From NCBI RefSeq assembly GCF_904848585.1, contig NZ_CAJHCR010000009.1, positions 186,001 to 250,000 of the forward strand: a DNA stretch of 64,000 nt. The letters are read 5' to 3'. The notes beneath the pieces were generated by a model that was not told the origin of the DNA, ran no database searches, and worked only from the letters and a program-made list of their open reading frames with translations. How positions within the stretch are numbered: position 1 is the stretch's first letter; every line of letters starts with the position of its first letter. The stretch comes from Paraburkholderia kirstenboschensis. Lineage in GTDB: Bacteria; Pseudomonadota; Gammaproteobacteria; Burkholderiales; Burkholderiaceae. Of the stretch, positions 1 through 8,648 are shown one piece after another. A program made the position numbers and the translations under genes.

Positions 1-36
1 GATACGCTCGCGCGCCTTGTCCGAAGCGACACATGA
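1..36 (+). CDS. cobG: C-terminal end of an upstream cob gene, probably precorrin-3B synthase CobG (partial)
   Basis: Only eleven codons and a TGA stop (34-36) are inside the window. The reading frame is open from base 1 and ends just before cobH. The residues themselves are not diagnostic. The name is inferred from gene order, because cobG commonly precedes cobH-cobI-cobJ in aerobic cobalamin clusters. Another cob gene could equally end here. Confidence 0.4.
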   Translation, partial: DTLARLVRSDT

Positions 37-45
37 GTGACACCG

Positions 46-672
46 ATGCTTGATTACATTCGCGACGGTCAGGAGATCTATCGCCAATCTTTCGCGACGA
101 TCCGCGCCGAAGCCGACCTGTCGCGCATTCCCGCCGACCTCGAAAAACTCGCGGTGCGCGTGATCCACGCGTGCGGGATGGTCGATGTGATCGACGATCT
201 CGCGTTCTCCGGGAATGCCGGCACAGCAGGCCGCACGGCGCTCGCGCAAGGCGCGCCGATTCTCTGCGACGCCGGCATGGTCGCGCAAGGCATCACGCGC
301 GCGCGGTTGCCGGCGAACAACGACGTGATCTGCACGCTCACGCATGAGCGAGTGCCCGCGCTCGCTCGCGAACTCGGCAATACGCGCTCGGCCGCCGCGC
401 TCGAATTGTGGCGACCGCATCTGGCCGGCAGCGTCGTCGTGATCGGCAACGCGCCGACTGCCCTCTTTCATCTGCTCGATATGCTCGACGCAGGCGCGCC
501 GAAGCCCGCGCTGATTCTGGGCTTTCCGGTCGGCTTTGTCGGCGCGGCGGAATCGAAAGCGATGCTCGCCGCGAACAGCCGCGGCGTGCCGTATGTCGTC
601 GTGCATGGCCGACGCGGCGGCAGTGCGATGGCTGCGGCCGCTGTCAACGCGCTGGCAACGGAGGTCGAATAA
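46..672 (+). CDS. cobH: Precorrin-8X methylmutase CobH
   Basis: CobH moves the C11 methyl group of precorrin-8X to C12, giving hydrogenobyrinate in the aerobic cobalamin pathway. The protein has about 208 residues, normal for the family. It has the CobH/CbiC N-terminus (DYIRDG...IYRQSF..IRAEADL), a conserved catalytic-type His in VRVIHACGMVD (near residue 41), and the nucleotide-like motifs VVIGNAPTALF and GFPVGFVGAAESK. I chose ATG 46 because it matches the usual family start; a GTG at 37, directly after the upstream stop, is the alternative. It ends one base before cobI, so the two are almost certainly co-transcribed and translationally coupled. Confidence 0.93.
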   Translation: MLDYIRDGQEIYRQSFATIRAEADLSRIPADLEKLAVRVIHACGMVDVIDDLAFSGNAGTAGRTALAQGAPILCDAGMVAQGITRARLPANNDVICTLTHERVPALARELGNTRSAAALELWRPHLAGSVVVIGNAPTALFHLLDMLDAGAPKPALILGFPVGFVGAAESKAMLAANSRGVPYVVVHGRRGGSAMAAAAVNALATEVE

Positions 673-1413
673 ATGACAGCGCAACAACGTGCAGGGCGTC
701 TGTATGGGCTCGGCGTCGGTCCCGGAGATCCGGAGCTCATCACGCTGAAGGCACTGCGTCTGCTCAAGGCGGCGGCCGTGGTCGCCTACTTCGTGGCGAA
801 GGGCAAGAAGGGCAACGCGTTCAGCATCATCGAAGCGCATTTGCACGATGCGCAGCAGCAACTGCCGCTCGTGTATCCCGTCACGACTGAAGCGCTGGAG
901 CCGCCGCTGTCGTATGAAGCGATCATCGCCGACTTCTACGACACCGCGGCGGAAATAGTCGGGGCACATCTCGATGCTGGGCGCGACGTCGCCGTGATCT
1001 GCGAAGGCGATCCGTTCTTCTACGGCTCGTACATGTATCTGCACGACCGGCTCGCGGCGCGCTATGAGAGCGAAGTGGTGCCCGGCGTCTGCTCGATGCT
1101 CGGCGGCGCGGCCGTGCTCGGTGCGCCGCTCGTCTATCGCAACCAGAGCCTGTCGGTGCTCTCGGGCGTGCTGCCGGAAGACGAACTGCGCCGCCGTCTC
1201 GCGGATGCAGACGCCGCTGTAGTGATGAAACTCGGGCGCAATTTCGACAAGGTGCGGCGCGTGCTCGGCGAACTCGGGCTCGCGCACCGCGCGCTGTACG
1301 TCGAGCGCGCGACGATGGGTAACCAGCGTATCGTCCCGCTCGCCGAAGTGGATCCGATGGCGTCGCCGTATTTTTCGCTGCTCGTCGTGCCGGGGGAAAA
1401 ATGGCAAGGATGA
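673..1413 (+). CDS. cobI: Precorrin-2 C20-methyltransferase CobI
   Basis: CobI is an SAM-dependent methyltransferase that converts precorrin-2 to precorrin-3A. The 246-residue product has the tetrapyrrole methylase fold signatures: GLGVGPGDPELITLKA at the N-terminus, VICEGDPFFYGSYMYL in the middle and VVPGVCSMLGGAA for the SAM-binding region. The ATG at 673 abuts the cobH stop and has a GGAGG ribosome-binding site about 9 bases upstream. The 3' end overlaps the next gene by 13 bases, which is typical of coupled translation in a cob operon. Confidence 0.95.
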   Translation: MTAQQRAGRLYGLGVGPGDPELITLKALRLLKAAAVVAYFVAKGKKGNAFSIIEAHLHDAQQQLPLVYPVTTEALEPPLSYEAIIADFYDTAAEIVGAHLDAGRDVAVICEGDPFFYGSYMYLHDRLAARYESEVVPGVCSMLGGAAVLGAPLVYRNQSLSVLSGVLPEDELRRRLADADAAVVMKLGRNFDKVRRVLGELGLAHRALYVERATMGNQRIVPLAEVDPMASPYFSLLVVPGEKWQG

Positions 1414-3167
1414 TGCCGCCCGCCATCGTCATTCTCGGCGCGGGCGCGTTGGATACCGCGCGGCGCATTCAGACGCTGTATGCGGATTCGCAGGTGCATG
1501 CGCTGCAAAGCCGTGCCGAAGCCGATGTCGCGTACACCGAACTTAGCTCGCATCTGCGCGACCTGTATGCACGGGGCACGCCGATTGTCGCGCTGTGCGC
1601 GGCCGGCATCGTGATTCGCTGCGTGGCGCCGCTGCTGTCGAACAAGGGCGCCGAGCCGCCGGTGCTTGCCGTCGCTGAAGACGGCAGCGCGGTCGTGCCG
1701 TTGCTCGGCGGCCTCGCCGGCGTCAACGTGATGGCGCGCGAAATTGCCGCCGCGCTTGCTGTAGCGCCTGCAATCACCACGAGTGGCGAGTTGCGCTTCG
1801 GCACCTGTGTGCTCAATCCACCGGATGGTTATGCGCTCGCCGATATCGGCCAGGGCAAGCGTTTCGTGTCGGACCTGCTCGCTGGCGAAAGCACGCGCAT
1901 AGAGGGCGAGGCGCCGTGGCTCGACCACGCGCAACTGCCGCGCTCGCCATCGGCGCGGCTTGCGATTCGCGTCACGCCTCGCGCATGGAATGGACGCGAG
2001 GACGAGCTCGTGATTCATCCTCGCAGTGTCGTCGCGGCGGTGGTGCCGGGGGCGGTGGCTTCAACGCCCGCACAAGCAGACAGCCCGGCAACGTCAACCG
2101 CAAGCAAGAACGCCGCCGCCGAAATCGCGGCTCGCGTGCACGCTTCACTCGACGCCCACGGCCTCGCTCCTCTTTCGCTTGCGGCATTGCTTGCGTCGTC
2201 GGAACACATGGCAGAACCGGCGCTCGCCGAAGCCGCGGCGGCGTTGAATGTGCCGCTGCGTTTCACCGAAGCCAATGCAGGAAACAGCAACTCACCGGCG
2301 AGCCTCCTGCGCGCCGCACTGCGCATTCCATACGAGATCCTGCACGACGATCGTGAGCAAGGCATCGCCCTCGCTCTATCGCCGTTGGCGGTCGATCCCG
2401 ACACGATAGGACGGGCGCGCGGCCGGCTGACGGTAATCGGCCTCGGCCCCGGCAGCGCGGAACTGATGGTGCCCGCGGCGCGCACGGCGCTCGACCAGGC
2501 CACCGATATTCTCGGCTACGAAACCTACGTGAAAATGGCCGGCCCGCTGCGCGCCGGCCAACGCGTACATGGAACCGATAACCGCGAGGAGATGCAGCGC
2601 GCCCGCCATGCGTTCGAACTCGCGAGCGCGGGACGGTCAGTTGTGATGGTGTCGTCCGGCGACCCCGGCGTGTTCGCGATGGCCGCGGCCGTGCTCGAAG
2701 CGCTCGACGCCTCTGAGAACAGCGCATGGGCCGCTGTCGAGCTCAGCATCGTGCCGGGTGTATCGGCGGCAATGGCTACCGCCGCGCAAGCCGGCGCGCC
2801 GCTCGGCCACGACTTCTGCATGCTGTCGCTGTCGGATAATCTGAAGCCCTGGAGCATCATCGAAAAACGCTTGCGACATGCCGCGCAAGCGGACCTCGTC
2901 ATGGCGTTCTACAACCCGATCTCGCGCGCACGTCCGTGGCAACTCGATAAGGCGCTCGATATCGTTCGTGAATATCGCACGGCGCACACGCAGGTCGTGC
3001 TCGGCCGTGACATTGGCAGACCGGGTGCAACGCTGCGCACGGTAACGCTGGGCGAACTGCGTTCCGCGGATGTCGATATGCGCACCATGCTGATCGTGGG
3101 CTCCTCCACCACGCGCCGCTTCACCAGGGGCGCGCATTGGGTCTACACGCCGCGCTGGTACGAGTAA
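1401..3167 (+). CDS. cobJ: CbiG-CobJ fusion: cobalamin biosynthesis protein CbiG / precorrin-3B C17-methyltransferase
   Basis: This is a 588-residue two-domain protein. Residues about 7-335 resemble CbiG, with the ALCAAGIVIRCVAPLL and AEDGSAVVPLLGGLAGVN motifs of its N-terminal domain. CbiG opens the cobalt-precorrin-5A lactone in the anaerobic pathway. Residues 341-588 are a complete CobJ/CbiH ring-contraction methyltransferase (GRLTVIGLGPGS, VSSGDPGVFAMA, IVPGVSAAMA, MAFYNPISRARPWQ). The ATG at 1401 has a GGGGGAA ribosome-binding site and overlaps cobI; ATGs at 1410 and 1413 are alternatives. A CbiG domain fused to CobJ inside an otherwise aerobic operon is known from other proteobacteria; its exact role there is unclear. 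Confidence 0.93.
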   Translation: MARMMPPAIVILGAGALDTARRIQTLYADSQVHALQSRAEADVAYTELSSHLRDLYARGTPIVALCAAGIVIRCVAPLLSNKGAEPPVLAVAEDGSAVVPLLGGLAGVNVMAREIAAALAVAPAITTSGELRFGTCVLNPPDGYALADIGQGKRFVSDLLAGESTRIEGEAPWLDHAQLPRSPSARLAIRVTPRAWNGREDELVIHPRSVVAAVVPGAVASTPAQADSPATSTASKNAAAEIAARVHASLDAHGLAPLSLAALLASSEHMAEPALAEAAAALNVPLRFTEANAGNSNSPASLLRAALRIPYEILHDDREQGIALALSPLAVDPDTIGRARGRLTVIGLGPGSAELMVPAARTALDQATDILGYETYVKMAGPLRAGQRVHGTDNREEMQRARHAFELASAGRSVVMVSSGDPGVFAMAAAVLEALDASENSAWAAVELSIVPGVSAAMATAAQAGAPLGHDFCMLSLSDNLKPWSIIEKRLRHAAQADLVMAFYNPISRARPWQLDKALDIVREYRTAHTQVVLGRDIGRPGATLRTVTLGELRSADVDMRTMLIVGSSTTRRFTRGAHWVYTPRWYE

Positions 3168-3203
3168 GCGTCAACGGAAAAACGAGTAAGCGTCAACGGA
3201 TAA

Positions 3204-5828
3204 TCACGCCGCGGCCTTCATATCGTCGATGGCGCGCTGCCTCACGCCCAGGTCGTCCCATAGTTCCGGATGACAGGTGAACACCAGAATCTGATGCCGC
3301 GTGGCGGCGTCGATCAGCGCCCGCTTGATCGCGTCCCGCCGTGCAGCGTCGGTATGCACGGCTGCATCGTCGAGCATCAGCAACGTGGGCCGGCCGGACG
3401 CCTTCAGCAGATCGGCATACGCGAGCCGCGTAAGAATGCCGAGTTGCTCGCGCGTGCCGAAGCTCAGTGCTTCGAGTGTATCGGCGCGACCATAGCGATC
3501 GAGCGTCGCGGGACTCAGATCGTCGCCGAGCGCGATGGTCGACTGCGGAAAGACCCGCTTCAGATAATGGCCGAGCCGTTCAGTCAACGGCGCGCGCAAT
3601 TGCGCGACCGCCGCATCGCGTTCCGCGACGAGCACTTCGTCGAGCAGACTCAACGCGCCGGCGCGCAAGCTCAGTTCGTCCTTGCGGCGCGTGGCCTGCT
3701 CCACTTTCGCGTCGAGCGCTGCAAGACGCTCACCGAGCCCCGACGCGCCCACTGTCTCCAACTGGCTGCGCAAACGCGTGATGCTGACCTGCCGCTCGTG
3801 CTGGTCCTGACGCGCAAGTTCCGCCGACGCGCGATAGCGCTTCGCCTCGGCCGCCGGGTCGTCCAGACGCACGGCTTCGAGTTCGCGCTCCCGTGCTTCG
3901 CGCTGTTTCGTCAGCGCCTCGACCTGCACGCGTTGTTCGACGATCTTCGCCTGCCACTGCGCGCGGTTGCGGCAGAACGCTGCATCGCTCAATTGCGCTT
4001 CCTTGCGCTGCAATTGAAGCGCGAGCGATTCGGCCGTCGCAATGCCGGTGGAACGCTTCTCGGTTGCCTCGTTCAGCATCTTGCGGGCGCTCTCCAGCGT
4101 GGAGGCCGCGATTTCGGCGCTGCGCCGCGCTTCGTCGAGCGGCAGCGCGGCGGAAACGTCGGGCAAACTCGTCAAACGCTCGTTGGCAGCCTGCAAGCGT
4201 GCGGCGGCCGAAGCCAACGCGGCTCGCAGCGCGTCGATGCCCTGCGGTGCGTACGCTTCGAGCACCTTCGCGTAACTCTTCTGCTGCGCGACGAGCGCCT
4301 TCCACTGTTCGTGCCTCGATTCGGCTTCGGCATACGAAGCCACGCCGAGCGCTTGCAACAACTGCGCATGCTGCGCTTCGAGCGCGGCGAGTTCCGACAA
4401 TCGCGCGGGCAGATCCGACACGCCCGGAATCACGCGCAATTCGCCAAGCTCGCCGAGGCCGATCCGCTTTTCTTCGTCCACACGCAATACGCCCGCGCCG
4501 CTGATGGGCTCATCGCCCACCGTAATCGCGCCGCTCAACCGGTATTCGATGCGCGTCATCGCCGCTTCGGTGCGCGCACGCAACACGGTCAGCGACGCAT
4601 CGAGCGCAGCGAGGCGCTTGAGCTTCGCCTCGTCGATTTCAAGCGCGGCTGCGGCGCGCGCGGCTTCTACGAGCGCTTCGTTGGCTTCGCTCGCGGCGGC
4701 AATGGCCGCTTCGAGCCGTTCCAGTTCCGCGCGATAAAGACCGATCTGGTTGCGCAGATCCGCGGCACTCACCGCCGCATTCGCCAGTTCGAGCGCGCTG
4801 TTTGCATCGGTAAAAGCCTGCTCCAGCTGCGCGACGCGGCTTGCCGCCTGTGCATATTCCGTCTCGACCGTCGCCACGTTCGCGCGTGCCGTGTCGAGTT
4901 GCTGACGCTCGCGCGCCACCGCCGTTTCCAGTTCCACCGCAGCCTGTTCGTGCTGCAACGGCAGCGCGAGTTCAGCCTCGCTGACTTTCAACGCCTGCGC
5001 GAGCCCCTGAACGCTGCGCTCCAGTTCCGCAGCCGCATCGGCGCGCTGTTGCGCCAGCACGGCCTTCTGCTCGTGAAGCTCCCAAGGCCGCTTGCGTTCG
5101 GTTTCTTCGAAGGCCTGCTGCTGCGCGGCAAGTCGTGCGATGTTTTCATCGAACTGTTCGCGTTGCCGGTTCAGATCGTCACGCTCCGCGATCAGCGCGG
5201 CGAGCGCGGCTTCGGCTTCCGCGAGCGGCCCCGTGGATTTCTGCGTGCGCGCGGTCAGCAGTTGCCGAAGCTCGCGTTGCACGGCGGCGATCAACGCATC
5301 TTCGCCCGCCGATTCGCGGCTACCGGACAATTGCGACAACGCATCGCGCAGATACTGCGCCGCGTGACCGGTCGAGTCACGCATGTCATGCGTGCCGCCC
5401 TGCTGCACCCACAGCAGACCGGGAACGCCCGCGTTTTCCGCCTTCAACGGCCCGCGCGCGGCACGCGAAAAACCGAGCAATGCGGCAAGCTTGTCTTCCG
5501 CCTCGTCTTCACCGAATACGGCCTGGCCGATCTTCAACTCACAGCGCTGACGCGTGACGAACTGCTTCGACAGGCGGCATGCGACGCCGTCGAGATCGAA
5601 GCTCACTTCGACCGACGGCTGCCCGCTCGCCTTGCCCCAAGGCAGCAATTCCTTCAGATGCGAGGCCTTGTAGCGTTCGAGAAACACCGCACGCACGGCC
5701 TCGGCAATCGTGCTCTTGCCGGCCTCGTTCGGTCCCACGAAAAGATTGAGACCGGGCTGCAGGTCGTCGATAAAAAGACGTCCGGTGAACTGTTTGAATT
5801 CCTGTATCGCGATACTCTGAAGCTTCAT
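3204..5828 (-). CDS. SbcC/YhaN-like AAA ATPase with long coiled coils
   Basis: The 874-residue protein has an SMC/Rad50-type layout. An N-terminal Walker A, GPNEAGKST, lies at about 32-40. Two very long Ala/Glu/Arg/Gln-rich coiled coils fill about 180-770, and a C-terminal Walker B (PTLLMLDDAAVHTD) is followed by a switch-like FTCHPE. Such ATPases pair with a metallophosphoesterase nuclease to clip DNA ends. The ATG (5828) overlaps the TGA of the nuclease gene by four bases (ATGA), so the two form one complex-encoding operon. It lacks the CxxC zinc hook of classical SbcC/Rad50, so a YhaN-like assignment fits better than true SbcC. Confidence 0.85.
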   Translation of the reverse strand: MKLQSIAIQEFKQFTGRLFIDDLQPGLNLFVGPNEAGKSTIAEAVRAVFLERYKASHLKELLPWGKASGQPSVEVSFDLDGVACRLSKQFVTRQRCELKIGQAVFGEDEAEDKLAALLGFSRAARGPLKAENAGVPGLLWVQQGGTHDMRDSTGHAAQYLRDALSQLSGSRESAGEDALIAAVQRELRQLLTARTQKSTGPLAEAEAALAALIAERDDLNRQREQFDENIARLAAQQQAFEETERKRPWELHEQKAVLAQQRADAAAELERSVQGLAQALKVSEAELALPLQHEQAAVELETAVARERQQLDTARANVATVETEYAQAASRVAQLEQAFTDANSALELANAAVSAADLRNQIGLYRAELERLEAAIAAASEANEALVEAARAAAALEIDEAKLKRLAALDASLTVLRARTEAAMTRIEYRLSGAITVGDEPISGAGVLRVDEEKRIGLGELGELRVIPGVSDLPARLSELAALEAQHAQLLQALGVASYAEAESRHEQWKALVAQQKSYAKVLEAYAPQGIDALRAALASAAARLQAANERLTSLPDVSAALPLDEARRSAEIAASTLESARKMLNEATEKRSTGIATAESLALQLQRKEAQLSDAAFCRNRAQWQAKIVEQRVQVEALTKQREARERELEAVRLDDPAAEAKRYRASAELARQDQHERQVSITRLRSQLETVGASGLGERLAALDAKVEQATRRKDELSLRAGALSLLDEVLVAERDAAVAQLRAPLTERLGHYLKRVFPQSTIALGDDLSPATLDRYGRADTLEALSFGTREQLGILTRLAYADLLKASGRPTLLMLDDAAVHTDAARRDAIKRALIDAATRHQILVFTCHPELWDDLGVRQRAIDDMKAAA

Positions 5829-6967
5829 GCGGACCTCGCCTCACGCGGCAATTCACGTTGAAAGCGCGCCAGCAGCAATAAAGCCTCTGCCGCGCGCTTG
5901 ACCTGTTGCGGGTCGGACTGCGGGTCCTCCTGCATGCCGCGCAAACGCGCGACGACTTTGGCCAGATAGCCGCTTTGCGCGCCGAGTTCGGCGAGATCCT
6001 CGGTAGTAGGCAGCACTTGCAAACCGCTCAGATCGACACGCAATGCACGCACGCGCGCGCGGGTTTCTTCGACGGCGACATGAAGCGCTTCGGCGTCGGC
6101 CAGCGCGGCCGTGCCGCTCACCGAGACGCGCAGCACGTCGCTGCCGCCCAACGCGGCGAGGCGCGCCTTCAGCGAGTCGACATCGGTCGGCACGGAAATC
6201 GTTTCGTCCCAGCGATGCCACTGATATTGACCGACCCGCACCGCGTCGACCAAGGGTTGCGCGCCGGGCTCGCTCAGCGTGACGTCGAGCATGAAGCCGG
6301 GATCGTTCGCGCGAAAACGGTCCTGCTCGTGCGTGCCGGCGTACCAGGTGCGCTCGTCGACACGAAAGTGGCCGTGCCAGTCGCCGAGCGCCAGATAGTC
6401 GAGGCGCGCGCTCGCGGCGCGCGTCGGCGAAATCGGGTTCGACGAGTCGATGCCTTCCTGCAGAATGCCGCTCACGCTGCCATGCGCGAGCCCCACACGG
6501 AGATAACCCGGCGGCGTCTCGGCGGTATCGAAGAAGCCGGTGGTGTCGTCGTAAGTAATGCGCTGCGTGAGCGGCGCGCACAGCACCGCGCAACGGCATG
6601 CGTCGAGCAACACGACGCCGGGCGCGAGCACCAGGCGCACGTTCGGCGGCACGCAATTCAGGCGCTGTGCACGCGTCCAGACGCTTTCCACGAGCGCCGC
6701 GTCGTGATTGCCAGGCAGCATGATCCATGGGCCCGTGAAGGCTTGCATCGCGGCGAAGAGGCGGCGGATTACCGTGTCGGACACCGTCTGCAGGTCGAAC
6801 ACGTCGCCCGCCACCAGCACCGCGTCGACCTTGCGCGCGGCTGCTTCGTCGGCGATGCGGCGCACGGTGTCGAAGCGCGCCTGTGCGAGGTGCGCTGCCT
6901 CGTCCGGCTCGAACTGGCCGAACTGCGTGCCGATCTGCCAGTCCGCCGTATGCAGAAACCTGATCAC
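5825..6967 (-). CDS. SbcD/YhaO-like DNA repair exonuclease (metallophosphoesterase)
   Basis: The 380-residue product starts MIRFLHTADWQIG and carries the calcineurin-type metal motifs in order: HTADWQ, VAGDVFD, MLPGNHD, LAHGSVSG and LALGDWHGH. These are the Mn-binding residues of Mre11/SbcD-type nucleases. The open frame extends upstream to 7216, but the family N-terminus and a GGAGG ribosome-binding site five bases ahead favour GTG 6967. It lies first in the operon with the SMC-like ATPase, its expected partner in processing broken or hairpin DNA ends. About 235 bases separate it from the divergent DUF445 gene, leaving room for two promoters. Confidence 0.88.
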   Translation of the reverse strand: MIRFLHTADWQIGTQFGQFEPDEAAHLAQARFDTVRRIADEAAARKVDAVLVAGDVFDLQTVSDTVIRRLFAAMQAFTGPWIMLPGNHDAALVESVWTRAQRLNCVPPNVRLVLAPGVVLLDACRCAVLCAPLTQRITYDDTTGFFDTAETPPGYLRVGLAHGSVSGILQEGIDSSNPISPTRAASARLDYLALGDWHGHFRVDERTWYAGTHEQDRFRANDPGFMLDVTLSEPGAQPLVDAVRVGQYQWHRWDETISVPTDVDSLKARLAALGGSDVLRVSVSGTAALADAEALHVAVEETRARVRALRVDLSGLQVLPTTEDLAELGAQSGYLAKVVARLRGMQEDPQSDPQQVKRAAEALLLLARFQRELPREARSA

Positions 6968-7203
6968 TGTGCCTCCATTGCGTTCAAATACATTGCCGCG
7001 TGGCGCACGCTGCTCGGGTCGCCGCCGCGGTTCAACCTTGAATGTTACCGCGCCGGCGGGGCAAAAAGAGACCGATGCGGCCGGATCGCGCTCAAGCGGC
7101 GCCATTCCGCGCTGTGCGGCATCATTCAGCAAGACTCGACAAGCCTCACACAACGCGGCGCACGGCGCTAAACTCGCGTTTCCCGACCCTGGCTCTCTCG
7201 CCG

Positions 7204-8484
7204 ATGAACAAAGCACTCGAACTGAAGAAGGCCAAACGCACGCCGTTGCTGCTCCTCGCCGCGGCGGCCTGCGTTTTCGTCATCACGGCATTGATGCCGC
7301 GCGGCGTCTGGATCGACGGTATCAAGGCGGTGGCCGAAGCCGCTATGGTCGGCGCGCTCGCCGACTGGTTCGCAGTCGCCGCGCTGTTCAGGCGCGTGCC
7401 GATTCCGATGGTATCGGCGCACACGGCGATCATTCCGCGCAACAAGCACAAGATTGCCGACAACCTTGCCGTGTTCGTGCAGGACAAGTTCCTCGACGTG
7501 CCGTCGCTCGTCGGCCTGATCAAGAAACATGATCCGGCACAGAGCATCACGCGCTGGCTGACCGAGCCCGCCAACACCGCGCGCCTCGGCGATTACGTGG
7601 TGAAACTGACGAGCGGCATTCTCGATCTGACCGACGACGTGCGCATCCAGGTGTTCATCAAGGACGCGTTGCGCGATGTGCTTGCGAAGGTCGACCTCTC
7701 GCAGTCGATGGGCGCGATTCTCGACACGCTCACCAAAGACGGCCGCCACCAGGAACTGCTCGACGCCGGCATCGAACAGGTCGTCGCACTGCTGCGCGAA
7801 CCGCAGGCGCGCGAGTTCATCGCGGAACGTATTGTCGATTGGGTAAAGAGCGAGTATCCGAAGATGGAGAAGATCCTGCCCTCTGCGTGGCTCGGTGAGA
7901 AAGGCGCCGAAGCTATCGCGAACGCGGTCAACCGGATGCTCGAACAGATCAGCGAAAACCCCACGCACCAGTTGCGCCAGAAGTTCGACGACGCCGCGCA
8001 CAAGCTGATCGTGAAGCTTAAAAGCGATCCGGTCTTTCTGCAAAAAGGCGAGGAATTCAAGCGTTATCTGGTGGAAGGCGAAGCGCTCGCCTCGTATGTG
8101 AAGGACATGTGGGGCGAACTGCGCGCGTGGCTCAAACGCGATCTGCAAAGCAGCGACTCGGCATTGCATGCGCGAGTCGTCGCAGCGGGTCAATGGGTGG
8201 GCCGCGAGCTCGCAAACGATCCGGCGCTGCGCCAGTCGCTCAACGATCACCTCGAAGAAGCGGCACGCGCAATGGCGCCCGAGTTCGCGCAATTCCTCAC
8301 ACGGCATATCAGCGACACCGTGAAGAACTGGGACCCGCATGAGATGTCACGGCAGATCGAATTGAACATCGGCAAGGACCTGCAATATATCCGCATCAAC
8401 GGGACCGTGGTCGGCGGCTTCATCGGCTTGCTGCTATACGGAAGCTCGCTAGTATTCGACTTGCTGCGCATGCATATCGGATGA
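7204..8484 (+). CDS. DUF445 family inner-membrane protein
   Basis: The 426-residue protein has a hydrophobic segment near residues 13-31 and a second at the extreme C-terminus (TVVGGFIGLLLYGSSLVFDLL). The DUF445 signature AVAEAAMVGALADWFAVAALFRRVPIP follows the first segment. The region between is amphipathic and helical and probably lies in the periplasm or along the membrane. The family has no settled function. The start is ATG 7204, since upstream codons are not protein-like. It is transcribed away from the exonuclease operon and ends 164 bases before the transporter gene. Confidence 0.85.
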   Translation: MNKALELKKAKRTPLLLLAAAACVFVITALMPRGVWIDGIKAVAEAAMVGALADWFAVAALFRRVPIPMVSAHTAIIPRNKHKIADNLAVFVQDKFLDVPSLVGLIKKHDPAQSITRWLTEPANTARLGDYVVKLTSGILDLTDDVRIQVFIKDALRDVLAKVDLSQSMGAILDTLTKDGRHQELLDAGIEQVVALLREPQAREFIAERIVDWVKSEYPKMEKILPSAWLGEKGAEAIANAVNRMLEQISENPTHQLRQKFDDAAHKLIVKLKSDPVFLQKGEEFKRYLVEGEALASYVKDMWGELRAWLKRDLQSSDSALHARVVAAGQWVGRELANDPALRQSLNDHLEEAARAMAPEFAQFLTRHISDTVKNWDPHEMSRQIELNIGKDLQYIRINGTVVGGFIGLLLYGSSLVFDLLRMHIG

Positions 8485-8648
8485 GCGGCCCATTGTGGCA
8501 AAGCGCGACGCAAAGCGCCTACAATCCGGGCATATGGTTTGCTTAGCCGCAGTGGCCCATACGGCACCATGCCGCCGCCGCATTTACCGCGCGCGAGACT
8601 AGAAGCGATCGCGGAAGCGGCCGCGCCACTCAAACGGACAGTGTGCTC

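Noticed and set aside
3270..5861. 863-residue open frame on the plus strand
   Set aside because: It is the antisense of the SbcC-like ATPase. It is Arg/Gln-rich, has no domain and exists because of third-position GC bias.
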